From Pseudoalteromonas sp. MMG010 (GTDB taxonomy: Bacteria; Pseudomonadota; Gammaproteobacteria; Enterobacterales; Alteromonadaceae), in the NCBI RefSeq assembly GCF_018100905.1, contig NZ_JAGJEG010000008.1, positions 1-64,000 on the forward strand: a stretch of DNA of 64,000 bases, written 5' to 3'. Under the pieces are notes generated by a model. It ran no database searches and was not told where the DNA came from. It saw nothing but the letters and a program-made list of their open reading frames with translations. Of the stretch, positions 17,589-27,226 are shown in pieces (positions within the stretch are counted from its first letter, which is position 1; every line of letters begins with the position of its first letter). The translations under genes and the position numbers were made by a program.

Positions 17589-19514
17589 ATGGAAATGCGA
17601 TCATTACTTGTGTTAACAATGGGTGTACTAACTCTAACGGGATGCGTTACCGAAACAAGTTATAAAGGTAGCGATAAACCCGTCCCCGATAGCACCATAA
17701 ATAATGAAAGCGTTGCACGAACCCGAATCTCTTTAGCGTTACAATATTTAGCAGCAGGCAATAACTCGCAAGCTAAATACAACCTCGAACGCGCCATGGA
17801 GTTTGCTCCACACTCCCCTGAAGTACATTACTCACTCGCGTATTACTATCAACAAGTTGGCGAAGATACACTCGCTGATAAGTCATATCAAAAAGCCCTT
17901 AGTATCAAACCTGATGACCCAAATACCTTAAATAACTATGGGGTATTTTTATGTAGTATCGATAAATATGATGAAGCAACCGATCAATTTCTAAAAGCAA
18001 TTGCCATCCCCAGCTATATACGTGTCGCCGAAAGCTACGAAAATTTAGCCTTGTGTGCTATCGAATTTGACGACTTTGATGCGGCTCAAAGCTATTTTAT
18101 TCAGGCAATGAATCACAGCTCTCAACGTTCATCGACGGTTATTAGCTTAGCGGCTTTGTATTATGCAAAAAGTGATTTACATAAAGCGAATGAGTTAATT
18201 GTACAGTATGAAAATAAAGGCCTTGTGTCACCTCGTTTTTTATTACTTAAATACTTAATTAAACAACGTACTGGGCATCTTGAAGCAGCCGAAAAAATTG
18301 CCTTAACAATACAGCAAACTTACCCAAGTTCTAACGAAGCCGTGTTGTTACGAGAGCAAGCATTACGTAAAAGCGAATTTGAAATATTACGCAACAACTA
18401 CCGTAAAGCCTCTTTAAAAGCGATGCAAGAAGACACCGCTTATACGCAAAACAAAACACCAAAAATCATAATTAAGCGAAAGAAACGCCCTGTCAGTAAT
18501 AATTCAACTAGCTTAGTCGCCGCTAATATAGCCGCCGAAAACACTGTCAAAACAGACCCTGTAAATACGGCCCTTACAACGACTGAGTCAATCACAACCA
18601 CACCAAGTAACACTGGCAAAGCAACCACACCCGTTGAAAATTCATTAGATGCACAAATAACCCGTGTAAATAACGAATCGGCCAGCACAGTACAGCCGAC
18701 TAAAAATAACAGTACACCGGCTGCTAATACGCTATTAAATTCTCAACAGAGTGATTCAACCCCCTCTACAGCAGTTAATACCGACATAGAGCCATCGGCT
18801 GAAACATTGCAGCCAAGTACAGATACGACCGCAGTACTCTCTGCAATAATGGCATCGGCACCACCGACAAGCGTCGCAACCCCTAAAGTGACGCCTCAAT
18901 CGGTTGAAATCGAAAAAATGATCAAAATGCCATCCGCCGAGACAACTCAGCAAAATAGTGTAAAAATCATCTCTTTTGGTTCACCCACTACAACAAACAT
19001 TAATAAAGCAACTACAACGCCTAACACGTCAGTCAGCGCCCCGAGCGAAAACGAAGAATCAGTTGTATTTTATCGCGCTACAAAAGATACAACCGTATTT
19101 GCAAACGACAACAAAGCAGAACAAGAAAATATGTTTAACAACAGCCAAACAAGTACAGACAAAAGCATGGCAATGTTAAACCCTAAAGTATCGCCGTTGA
19201 CAATCCCTTTTCATATAATTCAATTTGGCGAAAACCTATTTAGCATTTCAGTACGATACAATGTTAAACTACAAAAATTATTACAATGGAATGGTTTAAA
19301 AGAGTCTGATCGTGTAGTGAATGGAAGTAAAATCTACTTAAACGATCCAAATGTTTATTATGAAATTAAAACCGGTGATACGCTATACGATATAGCCACC
19401 CAGCAACAAGTATTAATTGACCAATTAATGCGATGGAATAAATTAAGCCCAGATATAGAACTCACACCTGGGCACCGACTTCTATTAGTGGATCCAGATT
19501 CATACAAATTATGA
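17589..19514 (+). CDS. pilF: PilF/PilW TPR lipoprotein with two C-terminal LysM domains
   Basis: 641 residues. The lipoprotein signal ends at the lipobox LTGC. TPR repeats cover about 45-290 (ARTRISLALQYLAAGNNSQAK, NNYGVFLCSIDKYDEA and others), matching the type IV pilotin that helps PilQ secretin assembly. The usual protein is about 250 residues. Here a Thr/Ser/Pro/Asn-rich low-complexity linker (about 300-540) leads to two LysM modules (IIQFGENLFSISVRYNV and YEIKTGDTLYDIATQQ). The LysM pair should bind peptidoglycan. The ATG at 17595 has better spacing to AAGAG than the one at 17589. It overlaps rodZ by 4 bp. Confidence 0.88.
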   Translation: MEMRSLLVLTMGVLTLTGCVTETSYKGSDKPVPDSTINNESVARTRISLALQYLAAGNNSQAKYNLERAMEFAPHSPEVHYSLAYYYQQVGEDTLADKSYQKALSIKPDDPNTLNNYGVFLCSIDKYDEATDQFLKAIAIPSYIRVAESYENLALCAIEFDDFDAAQSYFIQAMNHSSQRSSTVISLAALYYAKSDLHKANELIVQYENKGLVSPRFLLLKYLIKQRTGHLEAAEKIALTIQQTYPSSNEAVLLREQALRKSEFEILRNNYRKASLKAMQEDTAYTQNKTPKIIIKRKKRPVSNNSTSLVAANIAAENTVKTDPVNTALTTTESITTTPSNTGKATTPVENSLDAQITRVNNESASTVQPTKNNSTPAANTLLNSQQSDSTPSTAVNTDIEPSAETLQPSTDTTAVLSAIMASAPPTSVATPKVTPQSVEIEKMIKMPSAETTQQNSVKIISFGSPTTTNINKATTTPNTSVSAPSENEESVVFYRATKDTTVFANDNKAEQENMFNNSQTSTDKSMAMLNPKVSPLTIPFHIIQFGENLFSISVRYNVKLQKLLQWNGLKESDRVVNGSKIYLNDPNVYYEIKTGDTLYDIATQQQVLIDQLMRWNKLSPDIELTPGHRLLLVDPDSYKL

Positions 19515-20464
19515 CACAAGAAAATACACAAACTGAAACGCAAGATCAGCCAAGCGTTGGACACACTTTAAAAAGCCATCGAGAGCAAGCTAACGTTAGC
19601 CTTGAATCACTCACCAACCCTTTAAAGTTATCGGTGGTGCAATTACAACATTTAGAAAATGATGAGTTTCAATTACTCGGCCCAGCCACTTTTGTAAAAG
19701 GCTATATTAAAAACTACTGCCGAGAATTAAATATCGACTGCGAACCTATATTAGCTTTACTGCCAGAGGCCCCAGTGCCTCAAAAACCGGCGAAAATGCA
19801 AAGCTTTTCAAGACGCACAGAAAAAGAAGCTAACGACAATCGTTTAATGCTTGTCAGCTATCTCATTTTGGCAATCGTGATTGGTTCGTCAGCAGTATGG
19901 TGGTGGCAAAATGCCACACCAATTGAAGAGCAAGTACAGTTAAGATCTAATTCAAATACAGGTGTAGGCACACAACAATCGCAATTAACAGCAAGTCATG
20001 TTGTTCAAAACGATCGTAGTCAAACAACGCAAAGCACGTTATTAGATGATGCACCAACTAGCGTACAAACAGTTTCAACTATAACGGCTTCACCGCAAGC
20101 ACAGCCGCAACAAGAAAATACAATAAATAACACCTTAGGGCAAAGCGACACGACTGACATTGCACGTCCAGTCATTGCCCCTGCAGAGATAAAAACCGCA
20201 GAGCAAAATGCATCAAAAAATAGCACCATCGTCATGAACTTCAGTGACGATAGCTGGGTTGAAATACATGATGCACAAGGCGATAAAATTGCATTTGGAG
20301 TTAAAAAAGCAGGCTATACCATGACCGTCAGCGGCATAGCTCCTTTTTCGGTCGTGCTAGGTAAGCATACCGTTGTTAGTATTACATTAAATGGTGAGAA
20401 CGTTGATATTTCAGCTTTTGCACCAAATCGTTTAGCCAAATTTAAATTACCGTTAGCAGAGTAA
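19511..20464 (+). CDS. rodZ: Cytoskeletal protein RodZ
   Basis: 317 residues: an N-terminal cytoplasmic helix-turn-helix (about 12-90, [20 protein letters not shown]), a basic juxtamembrane patch, one membrane helix (about 112-132), an Asn/Gln/Thr-rich periplasmic linker, and a C-terminal DUF4115 beta domain ([21 protein letters not shown]). RodZ links MreB filaments to the elongasome. The start ATG overlaps the pilF stop (ATGA). Confidence 0.93.
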   Translation: MTQENTQTETQDQPSVGHTLKSHREQANVSLESLTNPLKLSVVQLQHLENDEFQLLGPATFVKGYIKNYCRELNIDCEPILALLPEAPVPQKPAKMQSFSRRTEKEANDNRLMLVSYLILAIVIGSSAVWWWQNATPIEEQVQLRSNSNTGVGTQQSQLTASHVVQNDRSQTTQSTLLDDAPTSVQTVSTITASPQAQPQQENTINNTLGQSDTTDIARPVIAPAEIKTAEQNASKNSTIVMNFSDDSWVEIHDAQGDKIAFGVKKAGYTMTVSGIAPFSVVLGKHTVVSITLNGENVDISAFAPNRLAKFKLPLAE

Positions 20465-20469
20465 CCGCT

Positions 20470-21588
20470 ATGTTTTCAGAATCTCCTATTAAACGCCGTA
20501 AATCGACCCGAATTAACGTAGGTAATGTTCCTATTGGTGATGGCGCACCGATTGCCGTGCAGTCGATGACTAATACCGATACAATGGATGTTGATGCCAC
20601 GGTGGCACAAATTCAGGCAATACAAGATGCAGGGGCCGATATAGTGCGTGTATCAGTACCTACAATGGACGCTGCCGAAGCATTTAAAAGCATAAAAGAA
20701 CAAGTGTCGATTCCTTTAGTGGCCGACATTCACTTTGATTACCGCATTGCACTAAAAGTCGCTAAATATGGTGTTGATTGTTTACGTATCAACCCAGGTA
20801 ATATCGGTAGTGAAGAGCGTATAAGAGCGGTTGTTGATTCTGCCCGAGAGCATAATATTCCAATTCGTATTGGTGTAAATGGCGGTTCACTTGAGCGCGA
20901 CTTGCAAGAAAAATACGGTGAGCCAACCCCTGAAGCCTTATTAGAATCAGCGATGCGCCATGTAGACATATTACGCCGCCTTGATTTTGACCAATTTAAA
21001 ATATCGGTAAAAGCCTCTGATGTATTTTTAGCCGTGGGTGCTTATCGCTTATTAGCCAAAGAAATAGACCAACCACTGCATTTAGGTATTACTGAAGCCG
21101 GGGGGATGCGTTCTGGTTCGGTTAAATCGGCCGTTGGCCTAGGCATGCTACTTGCCGAAGGCATTGGCGATACATTACGCGTATCGCTTGCTGCCGACCC
21201 TGTACAAGAAATAAAAGTAGGCTTTGATATTTTAAAATCACTGCGCATTCGCTCGCGCGGCATTAACTTTATTGCTTGCCCAAGTTGTTCGCGCCAAGAG
21301 TTTGATGTAGTGAGCACCATGAACCAATTAGAAGAGCGCCTCGAAGACATCGTTGAACCCATGTCGGTATCGGTTATTGGCTGTGTTGTAAATGGTCCTG
21401 GTGAAGCATTAGTAAGTGATATCGGTTTAGCAGGGGCAAATCGCCGCTCAGGACTATACATTAACGGTGAGCGTCAAAAAGCACGTATCGATAACAATAA
21501 TATTGTTGACCAACTTGAAGGCTATGTACGTGACTTTATCGCTGAAAAAGAGCAGCAAACTCCTATCGATGTAAAAATTGTCGAATAA
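20470..21588 (+). CDS. ispG: 4-hydroxy-3-methylbut-2-enyl diphosphate synthase
   Basis: 372 residues, the same length as the E. coli enzyme. The N-terminal TIM-barrel opens with [21 protein letters not shown]. The [4Fe-4S] ligands are in ACPSCSRQ and [10 protein letters not shown]. It performs the penultimate step of the MEP isoprenoid pathway, turning MEcPP into HMBPP. It lies 5 bp after rodZ and is probably cotranscribed with pilF-rodZ. Confidence 0.97.
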   Translation: MFSESPIKRRKSTRINVGNVPIGDGAPIAVQSMTNTDTMDVDATVAQIQAIQDAGADIVRVSVPTMDAAEAFKSIKEQVSIPLVADIHFDYRIALKVAKYGVDCLRINPGNIGSEERIRAVVDSAREHNIPIRIGVNGGSLERDLQEKYGEPTPEALLESAMRHVDILRRLDFDQFKISVKASDVFLAVGAYRLLAKEIDQPLHLGITEAGGMRSGSVKSAVGLGMLLAEGIGDTLRVSLAADPVQEIKVGFDILKSLRIRSRGINFIACPSCSRQEFDVVSTMNQLEERLEDIVEPMSVSVIGCVVNGPGEALVSDIGLAGANRRSGLYINGERQKARIDNNNIVDQLEGYVRDFIAEKEQQTPIDVKIVE

Positions 21589-21602
21589 ATAGCATTATAC
21601 TT

Positions 21603-21635
21603 GGCAAACAAGCTGGTTTGCCGTTTACCTTTTTA
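21603..21635 (+). terminator. Weak terminator after ispG
   Basis: A 7-bp stem GGCAAAC / GTTTGCC with a 6-base loop is followed, a few bases on, by CCTTTTTA. It overlaps the predicted hisS promoter. Confidence 0.45.
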
Positions 21636-21651
21636 CTGATCACGCTATAAT
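21624..21651 (+). promoter_or_regulatory. hisS: Putative sigma-70 promoter of hisS
   Basis: TTTACC at 21624-21629 and TATAAT at 21646-21651 are separated by 16 bp, about 80 bp upstream of the hisS start. The -10 is perfect and the -35 matches four of six bases. Confidence 0.5.
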
Positions 21652-21729
21652 GGCGGGTCAATTTTAAGCATTCTTTTTAGTCGCGTAGTTTTTTAAATTA
21701 TACGCATATACAGTTTTTAGGATTTAGCA

Positions 21730-23010
21730 GTGGCAAAACAAATTCAGGCAATACGTGGAATGAACGATTGTCTGCCGGGCGATACGCAAGTTTGGCAGAA
21801 AGTAGAAAACATCTTACGTGAAACAGTTGCATCTTTCGGTTATCAAGAAATTCGTTTTCCAATTGTAGAATCAACCGATCTTTTCAAACGCTCTATTGGT
21901 GAAGTAACCGATATCGTAGAAAAAGAAATGTACACGTTTGCCGATCATAACGGCGACAGCTTAACATTACGCCCAGAAGGGACCGCAGTGTGTGTACGTG
22001 CGGGTAATCAAAATGGATTGCTTTACAATCAAGAGCAACGTCTTTGGTACATGGGTCCAATGTTTCGCCATGAACGCCCACAAAAAGGACGTTACCGTCA
22101 GTTTCATCAGTTTGGTTTAGAAACCTTTGGTATTGCAACAGCCGACATCGACGCTGAAGTTATATTACTAACAGCGCAACTTTGGCAGCAATTTGGAATT
22201 AGTGAACATGTTCGCCTTGAACTAAACTCACTGGGCTCAAATGAAGCACGTGCTCAATACCGTGAAGCATTAGTAAGCTATTTAGAACAACACGTAGAGA
22301 GCCTAGATGAAGACTCTAAACGCCGCATGCATACTAACCCGTTACGTGTGCTTGATAGCAAAAACCCAGACGTACAAGCCATATTAACAAACGCTCCTAA
22401 GTTATCAGAACACTTAGATACTGAATCAAAAGAACATTTTGAAAATTTATGTGAACGTTTAGACGCAGCTGGCGTCTCATATACGATTAACGAAAAGCTG
22501 GTACGTGGATTAGATTACTATAATCGCACTGTATTTGAGTGGGTTACAGACAGTTTAGGCGCACAAGGTACTGTTTGTGCCGGTGGTCGTTACGATGGTT
22601 TAGTTGAACAGTTAGGTGGTAAGTCATCGCCAGCAGTTGGTTTTGCTATGGGCCTTGAACGCTTAGTACTTTTATTACAAGCCTTAGAGTGCACCGGCGA
22701 AATACGCCGCAACAGCGATGTATACCTTGCTGCGATGGGCGACAAAGCCAGTATTCAAGCACCGGTAATAGCTGCCAGTTTACGCAAAGAAGTGCCCGGT
22801 TTACGTGTATTAGTTCACGCAGGCGGTGGTAACTTTAAAAAACAATTAAAACGTGCCGATAAAAGCGATGCCTTAGTCGCAATTATTATCGGTGAAGATG
22901 AATTAGAACAAGGTGTTGTGACAATTAAATACTTACGAGAACGTAAAGAACAAGTCACACTAAACCTAGAACAAGCAAAAGCGCTATTAGCTGAGCTAAT
23001 CAACAGCTGA
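21730..23010 (+). CDS. hisS: Histidyl-tRNA synthetase
   Basis: 426 residues, class II synthetase. Motif 2 is in [20 protein letters not shown], the histidine-specific loop is [16 protein letters not shown], and motif 3 is in GFAMGLERL. The anticodon-binding domain occupies about 330-420. The start is GTG at 21730 (GTGGCAAAACAAATTC) with an AGGA ribosome site. Confidence 0.97.
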   Translation: MAKQIQAIRGMNDCLPGDTQVWQKVENILRETVASFGYQEIRFPIVESTDLFKRSIGEVTDIVEKEMYTFADHNGDSLTLRPEGTAVCVRAGNQNGLLYNQEQRLWYMGPMFRHERPQKGRYRQFHQFGLETFGIATADIDAEVILLTAQLWQQFGISEHVRLELNSLGSNEARAQYREALVSYLEQHVESLDEDSKRRMHTNPLRVLDSKNPDVQAILTNAPKLSEHLDTESKEHFENLCERLDAAGVSYTINEKLVRGLDYYNRTVFEWVTDSLGAQGTVCAGGRYDGLVEQLGGKSSPAVGFAMGLERLVLLLQALECTGEIRRNSDVYLAAMGDKASIQAPVIAASLRKEVPGLRVLVHAGGGNFKKQLKRADKSDALVAIIIGEDELEQGVVTIKYLRERKEQVTLNLEQAKALLAELINS

Positions 23011-23030
23011 GCCGATACAAAGAGGTAACA

Positions 23031-23651
23031 ATGGACATTTATTCAACAGAAGAACAACAAGCAGAAGCCATTAAACGTTTTTTCCGTGAGAACGGCGTTA
23101 CGTTAGCGCTAGGCGTCGTATTAGGACTAGGCGGTTTATACGGCTGGAAAGCATATAACCAAAACCAAATTACAACAGCTGAAGCCACATCTGACGTTTA
23201 CACCATTTTAGTGCAAAGCGATGATGTATTAAGCCAAGCAGATCAATTTATTAGTGAACATAAAGACACTAACTACGCAACACTTGCTGCATTTGTTGCT
23301 GCAAAAGATGCCGTAGACCAAAATAAATTAGACCTTGCTACTAGCAAACTAAATTGGATTGTTGATAACGCACAAAACCAAGAGTTAAAAGCCATAGCAG
23401 CCACTCGTTTAGCACGTGTTTATATTGCAACAGAAAAATTTGATGATGCACTTACATTATTAGACTCACCTTTACCTGAGGCTTTTAGTGCAAATATCGC
23501 TGAATTAAAAGGCGATGTATACAGCGCTAAAGGAAGTAAAGAACAGGCTCGTAGTGCTTATCAGGCAGCAGTTGATGCCGGTGGATTAGTTTCTAACCCT
23601 CTTTTACAAATTAAGTTAGACGACCTCGCAGTAACTTCACCAGCGGCATAA
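23031..23651 (+). CDS. yfgM: YfgM ancillary SecYEG/periplasmic chaperone protein
   Basis: 206 residues. A cytoplasmic tail with the family motif STEEQQAEAIKRFFRENG, one membrane helix (about 20-40) and a periplasmic TPR-like domain match YfgM. YfgM contacts the Sec translocon and PpiD, and in E. coli also restrains RcsB. It sits between hisS and bamB, as in E. coli. Confidence 0.93.
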   Translation: MDIYSTEEQQAEAIKRFFRENGVTLALGVVLGLGGLYGWKAYNQNQITTAEATSDVYTILVQSDDVLSQADQFISEHKDTNYATLAAFVAAKDAVDQNKLDLATSKLNWIVDNAQNQELKAIAATRLARVYIATEKFDDALTLLDSPLPEAFSANIAELKGDVYSAKGSKEQARSAYQAAVDAGGLVSNPLLQIKLDDLAVTSPAA

Positions 23652-23661
23652 GGTGTTAACA

Positions 23662-24837
23662 ATGAAAAAATTTACTACCGCAACCCTTGCCTTATGTATG
23701 GCTACTTTGGCAGGGTGTTCGTCAAGTGATGAAGAAGAACTGATATTACCAACGGTGGTAAACCAGTTTGAAACCGACGTTATTTGGCAAGAATCGATTG
23801 GCGATGGGGTGCAGCACTATTTTTCTCGCTTAGCACCTGCAATTTATAAAGACACGGTTTATGTAGCTAGCCGCGAAGGGAAAGTCGAAGCACTTTCACT
23901 AGAGAACGGTGATACGCTTTGGGAAACCGATGTTCGCGAAGAAAGTTCATTTTGGCCATGGGAAGATGAACTAAATGCCAAACTATCAGGTGGTATTTTA
24001 CAAGCTTATGGTAAAATTTACATCGGCTCAGAACACGGCTTACTAATTGCGCTTGATCGTGAAACCGGTGAAGAAGTATGGCGTAAATCAGTGCCTGGTG
24101 AAGCGCTTTCAAAACCAGCTGCCGGTGATGGCTTAGTTTTTGTAAACTTAGCTTCAGGTAAATTACTAGCATTACACCCAGATACCGGTGAAGAACGCTG
24201 GAGCTTTGAACAAGAAGTACCTGCATTAACTTTACGTGGTCAAAGCTCTCCAACAATCGCTAATGGCGGTGTATTGATTGGTCTTGAAACGGGTAAGCTT
24301 AATGTTCTTATTTCTGAAAATGGATACTCAGCTTGGAGTGCAGAGATTGCCGTGGCAAAAGGCGCTTCTGAGTTTGAACGTTTAGTTGATGTAGACACAC
24401 AGCCAATTATTAGCGGCCCATATGCTTATGCTATTGCTTACAATGGTAATTTAGCAGCGGTAGATATCCGCTCAGGTAATACGGTATGGAAACGTGAATA
24501 TAGTAGCTACCGTGAAATATCAATGGACGGGCAAGATATATACGTTGTTGATAGCGATGGCGTTATTTATTCACTCGATAAAGATTCAGGTGTTGAACAC
24601 TGGAGTCAACCGGCCTTACGTGGCTGGTACTTAACGGGTCCTACAATTGCTGGTAACTATTTAGCATTGGGTGACCAAGAAGGTAATTTGCATTGGCTAA
24701 ACAAAGAAACCGGCGAGCTTGTTGCCCGTGAAGACTTTGACAGTTCAGGCTTTTTTATAGAGCCAGTTGTTGCTGATGACAAACTTATTTTATACACCAG
24801 AGATGGTGAAGTTAGTGCGGTAGCAATACCAAATTAA
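23662..24837 (+). CDS. bamB: Outer-membrane assembly lipoprotein BamB
   Basis: About 391 residues. The lipoprotein signal peptide ends at LAGCSSS, and eight PQQ/WD-like propeller blades follow (LENGDTLWETDV, DRETGEEVWRKSV, HPDTGEERWSFEQ and so on). BamB is the beta-propeller subunit of the BAM complex that folds outer-membrane barrels. I use the ATG at 23662, with AAGG 8 bases upstream, over an in-frame GTG at 23653. Confidence 0.95.
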   Translation: MKKFTTATLALCMATLAGCSSSDEEELILPTVVNQFETDVIWQESIGDGVQHYFSRLAPAIYKDTVYVASREGKVEALSLENGDTLWETDVREESSFWPWEDELNAKLSGGILQAYGKIYIGSEHGLLIALDRETGEEVWRKSVPGEALSKPAAGDGLVFVNLASGKLLALHPDTGEERWSFEQEVPALTLRGQSSPTIANGGVLIGLETGKLNVLISENGYSAWSAEIAVAKGASEFERLVDVDTQPIISGPYAYAIAYNGNLAAVDIRSGNTVWKREYSSYREISMDGQDIYVVDSDGVIYSLDKDSGVEHWSQPALRGWYLTGPTIAGNYLALGDQEGNLHWLNKETGELVAREDFDSSGFFIEPVVADDKLILYTRDGEVSAVAIPN

Positions 24838-24882
24838 CTCTATGCTATTAGTCTAACCCACTAATAGTTAATTGATTTTTGT

Positions 24883-24909
24883 AAGGCTTCGCTCAGCGAA
24901 GCCTTTTGT
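24883..24909 (+). terminator. Terminator between bamB and der
   Basis: A perfect 10-bp stem (AAGGCTTCGC / GCGAAGCCTT) with a three-base loop, followed by TTTTG. It separates the hisS-yfgM-bamB unit from der, although some readthrough is likely. Confidence 0.8.
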
Positions 24910-24930
24910 TGTTTTTTAAAGAGGTAGTTT

Positions 24931-26397
24931 ATGCTTCCCGTGATCGCTCTAGTTGGGCGACCCAATGTGGGCAAATCCACATTATTTAACCGTTTAACAC
25001 GTACTCGTGATGCACTCGTAGCCGATTTTCCAGGCTTAACACGAGATAGAAAATATGGCCAAGCTAATTACGATGGCTATGAATTTATCGTGGTAGATAC
25101 GGGTGGTATTGATGGCTCAGAAGAAGGCATCGAAATCGAAATGGCTGATCAATCGCTATTAGCCATTGAAGAAGCCGATATCGTTCTATTTTTAGTTGAT
25201 GCCCGCGTAGGTATGACCGTAGCCGACCAAGCTATTGCCAACCATTTACGTAAGCAAGAAAAGAAATGTTTTGTCGTTGCTAATAAAACCGATGGTATCG
25301 ATGCCGACTCAAACTGTGCAGAGTTTTTCCAGTTATCGTTAGGTGATATTCATCATATTGCAGCCGCACATGGTCGTGGTATTACATTATTACTTGAGCA
25401 TACCTTACAGCCCGTTATTGCTGAGCTTGCTGCACAAGATGAAGATGTTGCAGAGAATGATGACGAGCTAATCGATCTTTATCAAGAAGGTGAAGACGAT
25501 GATACCGATCACCAAGCCTTTGCAGATAAGCCGGTAAAACTGGCAATTATCGGTCGTCCAAATGTAGGTAAATCAACGCTTACAAACCGCATACTAGGCG
25601 AAGACCGGGTTATTGTTTACGATATGCCTGGAACAACACGCGACTCAATTTATATTCCGATGACGCGTAACGACAAAGAATATATTTTAATCGATACTGC
25701 GGGGGTCCGTAAGCGTAAAAAAGTAAGCGATGTAGTAGAGAAATTCTCTGTAATCAAGACATTGCAAGCCATTGAAGACTGTAACGTAGTGTTACTGGTT
25801 GTTGATGCGCGCGAAGGTATTTCTGATCAAGATTTAAGCTTACTAGGCTTTGCCCTTAATTCAGGTCGTTCATTAGTTATTGCCGTTAATAAATGGGATG
25901 GCTTAGATGACTACGTTAAAGATCGCATAAAAACAGAGCTTGATCGTCGCTTAGGCTTTATTGACTTTGCCCGCTTACATTTTATCTCTGCACTTCATGG
26001 TACAGGTGTAGGTCATTTATTTGAATCAGTTGACGAAGCATACGAGTCAGCCACTAAACGAATTAGCACTGCAATGTTACGTCGTATCATGGACATGGCT
26101 CAAGCCGATCACCAGCCGCCACTTGTTCGTGGTCGTCGTGTTAAGCTTAAATATGCCCATGCCGGTGGTTATAACCCGCCACGTATTGTTATCCACGGTA
26201 ACCAAGTTCACGATTTACCCGATAGCTATAAACGCTACCTGATGAACTACTACCGTAAAGCACTTAAAATTATGGGCACGCCAATTAAAATTGAATTTAG
26301 AGAAGGCGATAACCCATTTGCAGGGCGTACTAATAAAGTAACGCTTTCGCAAAAACGTAAAATACGTGCATTTGCAAAAGAAAACCGTAATAAATAA
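24931..26397 (+). CDS. der: Ribosome-assembly GTPase Der (EngA)
   Basis: 488 residues with the double-GTPase layout found only in Der: GRPNVGKST near residue 8 and again near 210. The two G domains have DTGG/DTAG switches and NKTD/NKWD base-recognition motifs. They are joined by an acidic linker ([22 protein letters not shown]), with a C-terminal KH-like domain. It acts in 50S subunit maturation. A ribosome site AAAGAGG precedes the ATG. Confidence 0.97.
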   Translation: MLPVIALVGRPNVGKSTLFNRLTRTRDALVADFPGLTRDRKYGQANYDGYEFIVVDTGGIDGSEEGIEIEMADQSLLAIEEADIVLFLVDARVGMTVADQAIANHLRKQEKKCFVVANKTDGIDADSNCAEFFQLSLGDIHHIAAAHGRGITLLLEHTLQPVIAELAAQDEDVAENDDELIDLYQEGEDDDTDHQAFADKPVKLAIIGRPNVGKSTLTNRILGEDRVIVYDMPGTTRDSIYIPMTRNDKEYILIDTAGVRKRKKVSDVVEKFSVIKTLQAIEDCNVVLLVVDAREGISDQDLSLLGFALNSGRSLVIAVNKWDGLDDYVKDRIKTELDRRLGFIDFARLHFISALHGTGVGHLFESVDEAYESATKRISTAMLRRIMDMAQADHQPPLVRGRRVKLKYAHAGGYNPPRIVIHGNQVHDLPDSYKRYLMNYYRKALKIMGTPIKIEFREGDNPFAGRTNKVTLSQKRKIRAFAKENRNK

Positions 26398-26421
26398 ATT
26401 CGCTACGAATTAATTTACTAC

Positions 26422-26456
26422 AAAAAACGGCGTACTTTTTAGTACGCCGTTTTTGT
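26422..26456 (+). terminator. Terminator of der
   Basis: A 14-bp stem (AAAAACGGCGTACT / AGTACGCCGTTTTT) with a TTTT loop and flanking A and T tracts. It is likely bidirectional, also serving the convergent DUF4202 gene. Confidence 0.93.
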
Positions 26457-26475
26457 TATTTATAATGCAATAAAC

Positions 26476-27072
26476 TCACTCAAGTGCTTTATCAATAAGC
26501 CCCACAAGCGGCGTAGGCAAAGTAATATTTCCTGCTAATACAAATTTATGCGCTTCATCAGACATTTTTTGCCACGTACGACGAATAATACCTATCCACT
26601 TTTCTTCGTTGTAGTCTGGTTTAGCATTAGCAAAATCTAGCATGTAATGCTCAATAAAAACCAAGCTTGCTACATCTTCTACTAATTGGCTGTCTGGGTT
26701 ACGTTTAATATTCTTTTTAGCAACTGCATTGTACACTCTGTTTTGCTCAGCCTCGTTATATCCCACTTGCTTCATGAGCCCAGCAACACGACTTGCATGA
26801 AATATATAAAGTGCACTACGCCACTGATGATAGCCTTGCTTATTCATCTCAAAGTCACTACGCGGCGATTTCCAGCGCTGTATGTGCTGCCCGTGCACTG
26901 CAATTTGCATAAGCTCATCGGCACTGGGTTTAAAGCGCTTAAGCATGTCGCTCATATGTATTGCATAAAGAAACTCTTTACATACACTTTGGCCATTATA
27001 AAGCGCTGTATTTGGGTCTTGGTTATTGGCTTCATCAATTAAGGTCATCACTTTATTAAACATGACAGTCAT
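26476..27072 (-). CDS. DUF4202 family protein
   Basis: 198 residues, mostly helical. Conserved stretches AVHGQHIQRWKSPRSDF and the histidine-containing helix YIFHASRVAGLMKQVGY match DUF4202, whose members look like HD-type hydrolases with an altered metal site. The nearby acidic residues (SLVFIEHYMLDF) support an all-helical metal-binding fold, but activity is unproven. It is a single gene ending at the der terminator. It may also start at the in-frame ATG three codons in. Confidence 0.75.
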   Translation of the reverse strand: MTVMFNKVMTLIDEANNQDPNTALYNGQSVCKEFLYAIHMSDMLKRFKPSADELMQIAVHGQHIQRWKSPRSDFEMNKQGYHQWRSALYIFHASRVAGLMKQVGYNEAEQNRVYNAVAKKNIKRNPDSQLVEDVASLVFIEHYMLDFANAKPDYNEEKWIGIIRRTWQKMSDEAHKFVLAGNITLPTPLVGLIDKALE

Positions 27073-27226
27073 TTTTATCTTTAATCCTTTTTGGCGTTAA
27101 TAAAACAATAAACGTGGGGTTATGTAAAAACCAGCGCTTTAATAAAGTTAACTTGGTAATATAGTTAACATAACAATTATAAACTCATAAATAACCATAA
27201 CAATTCACTTTTTGATACGGATAACT

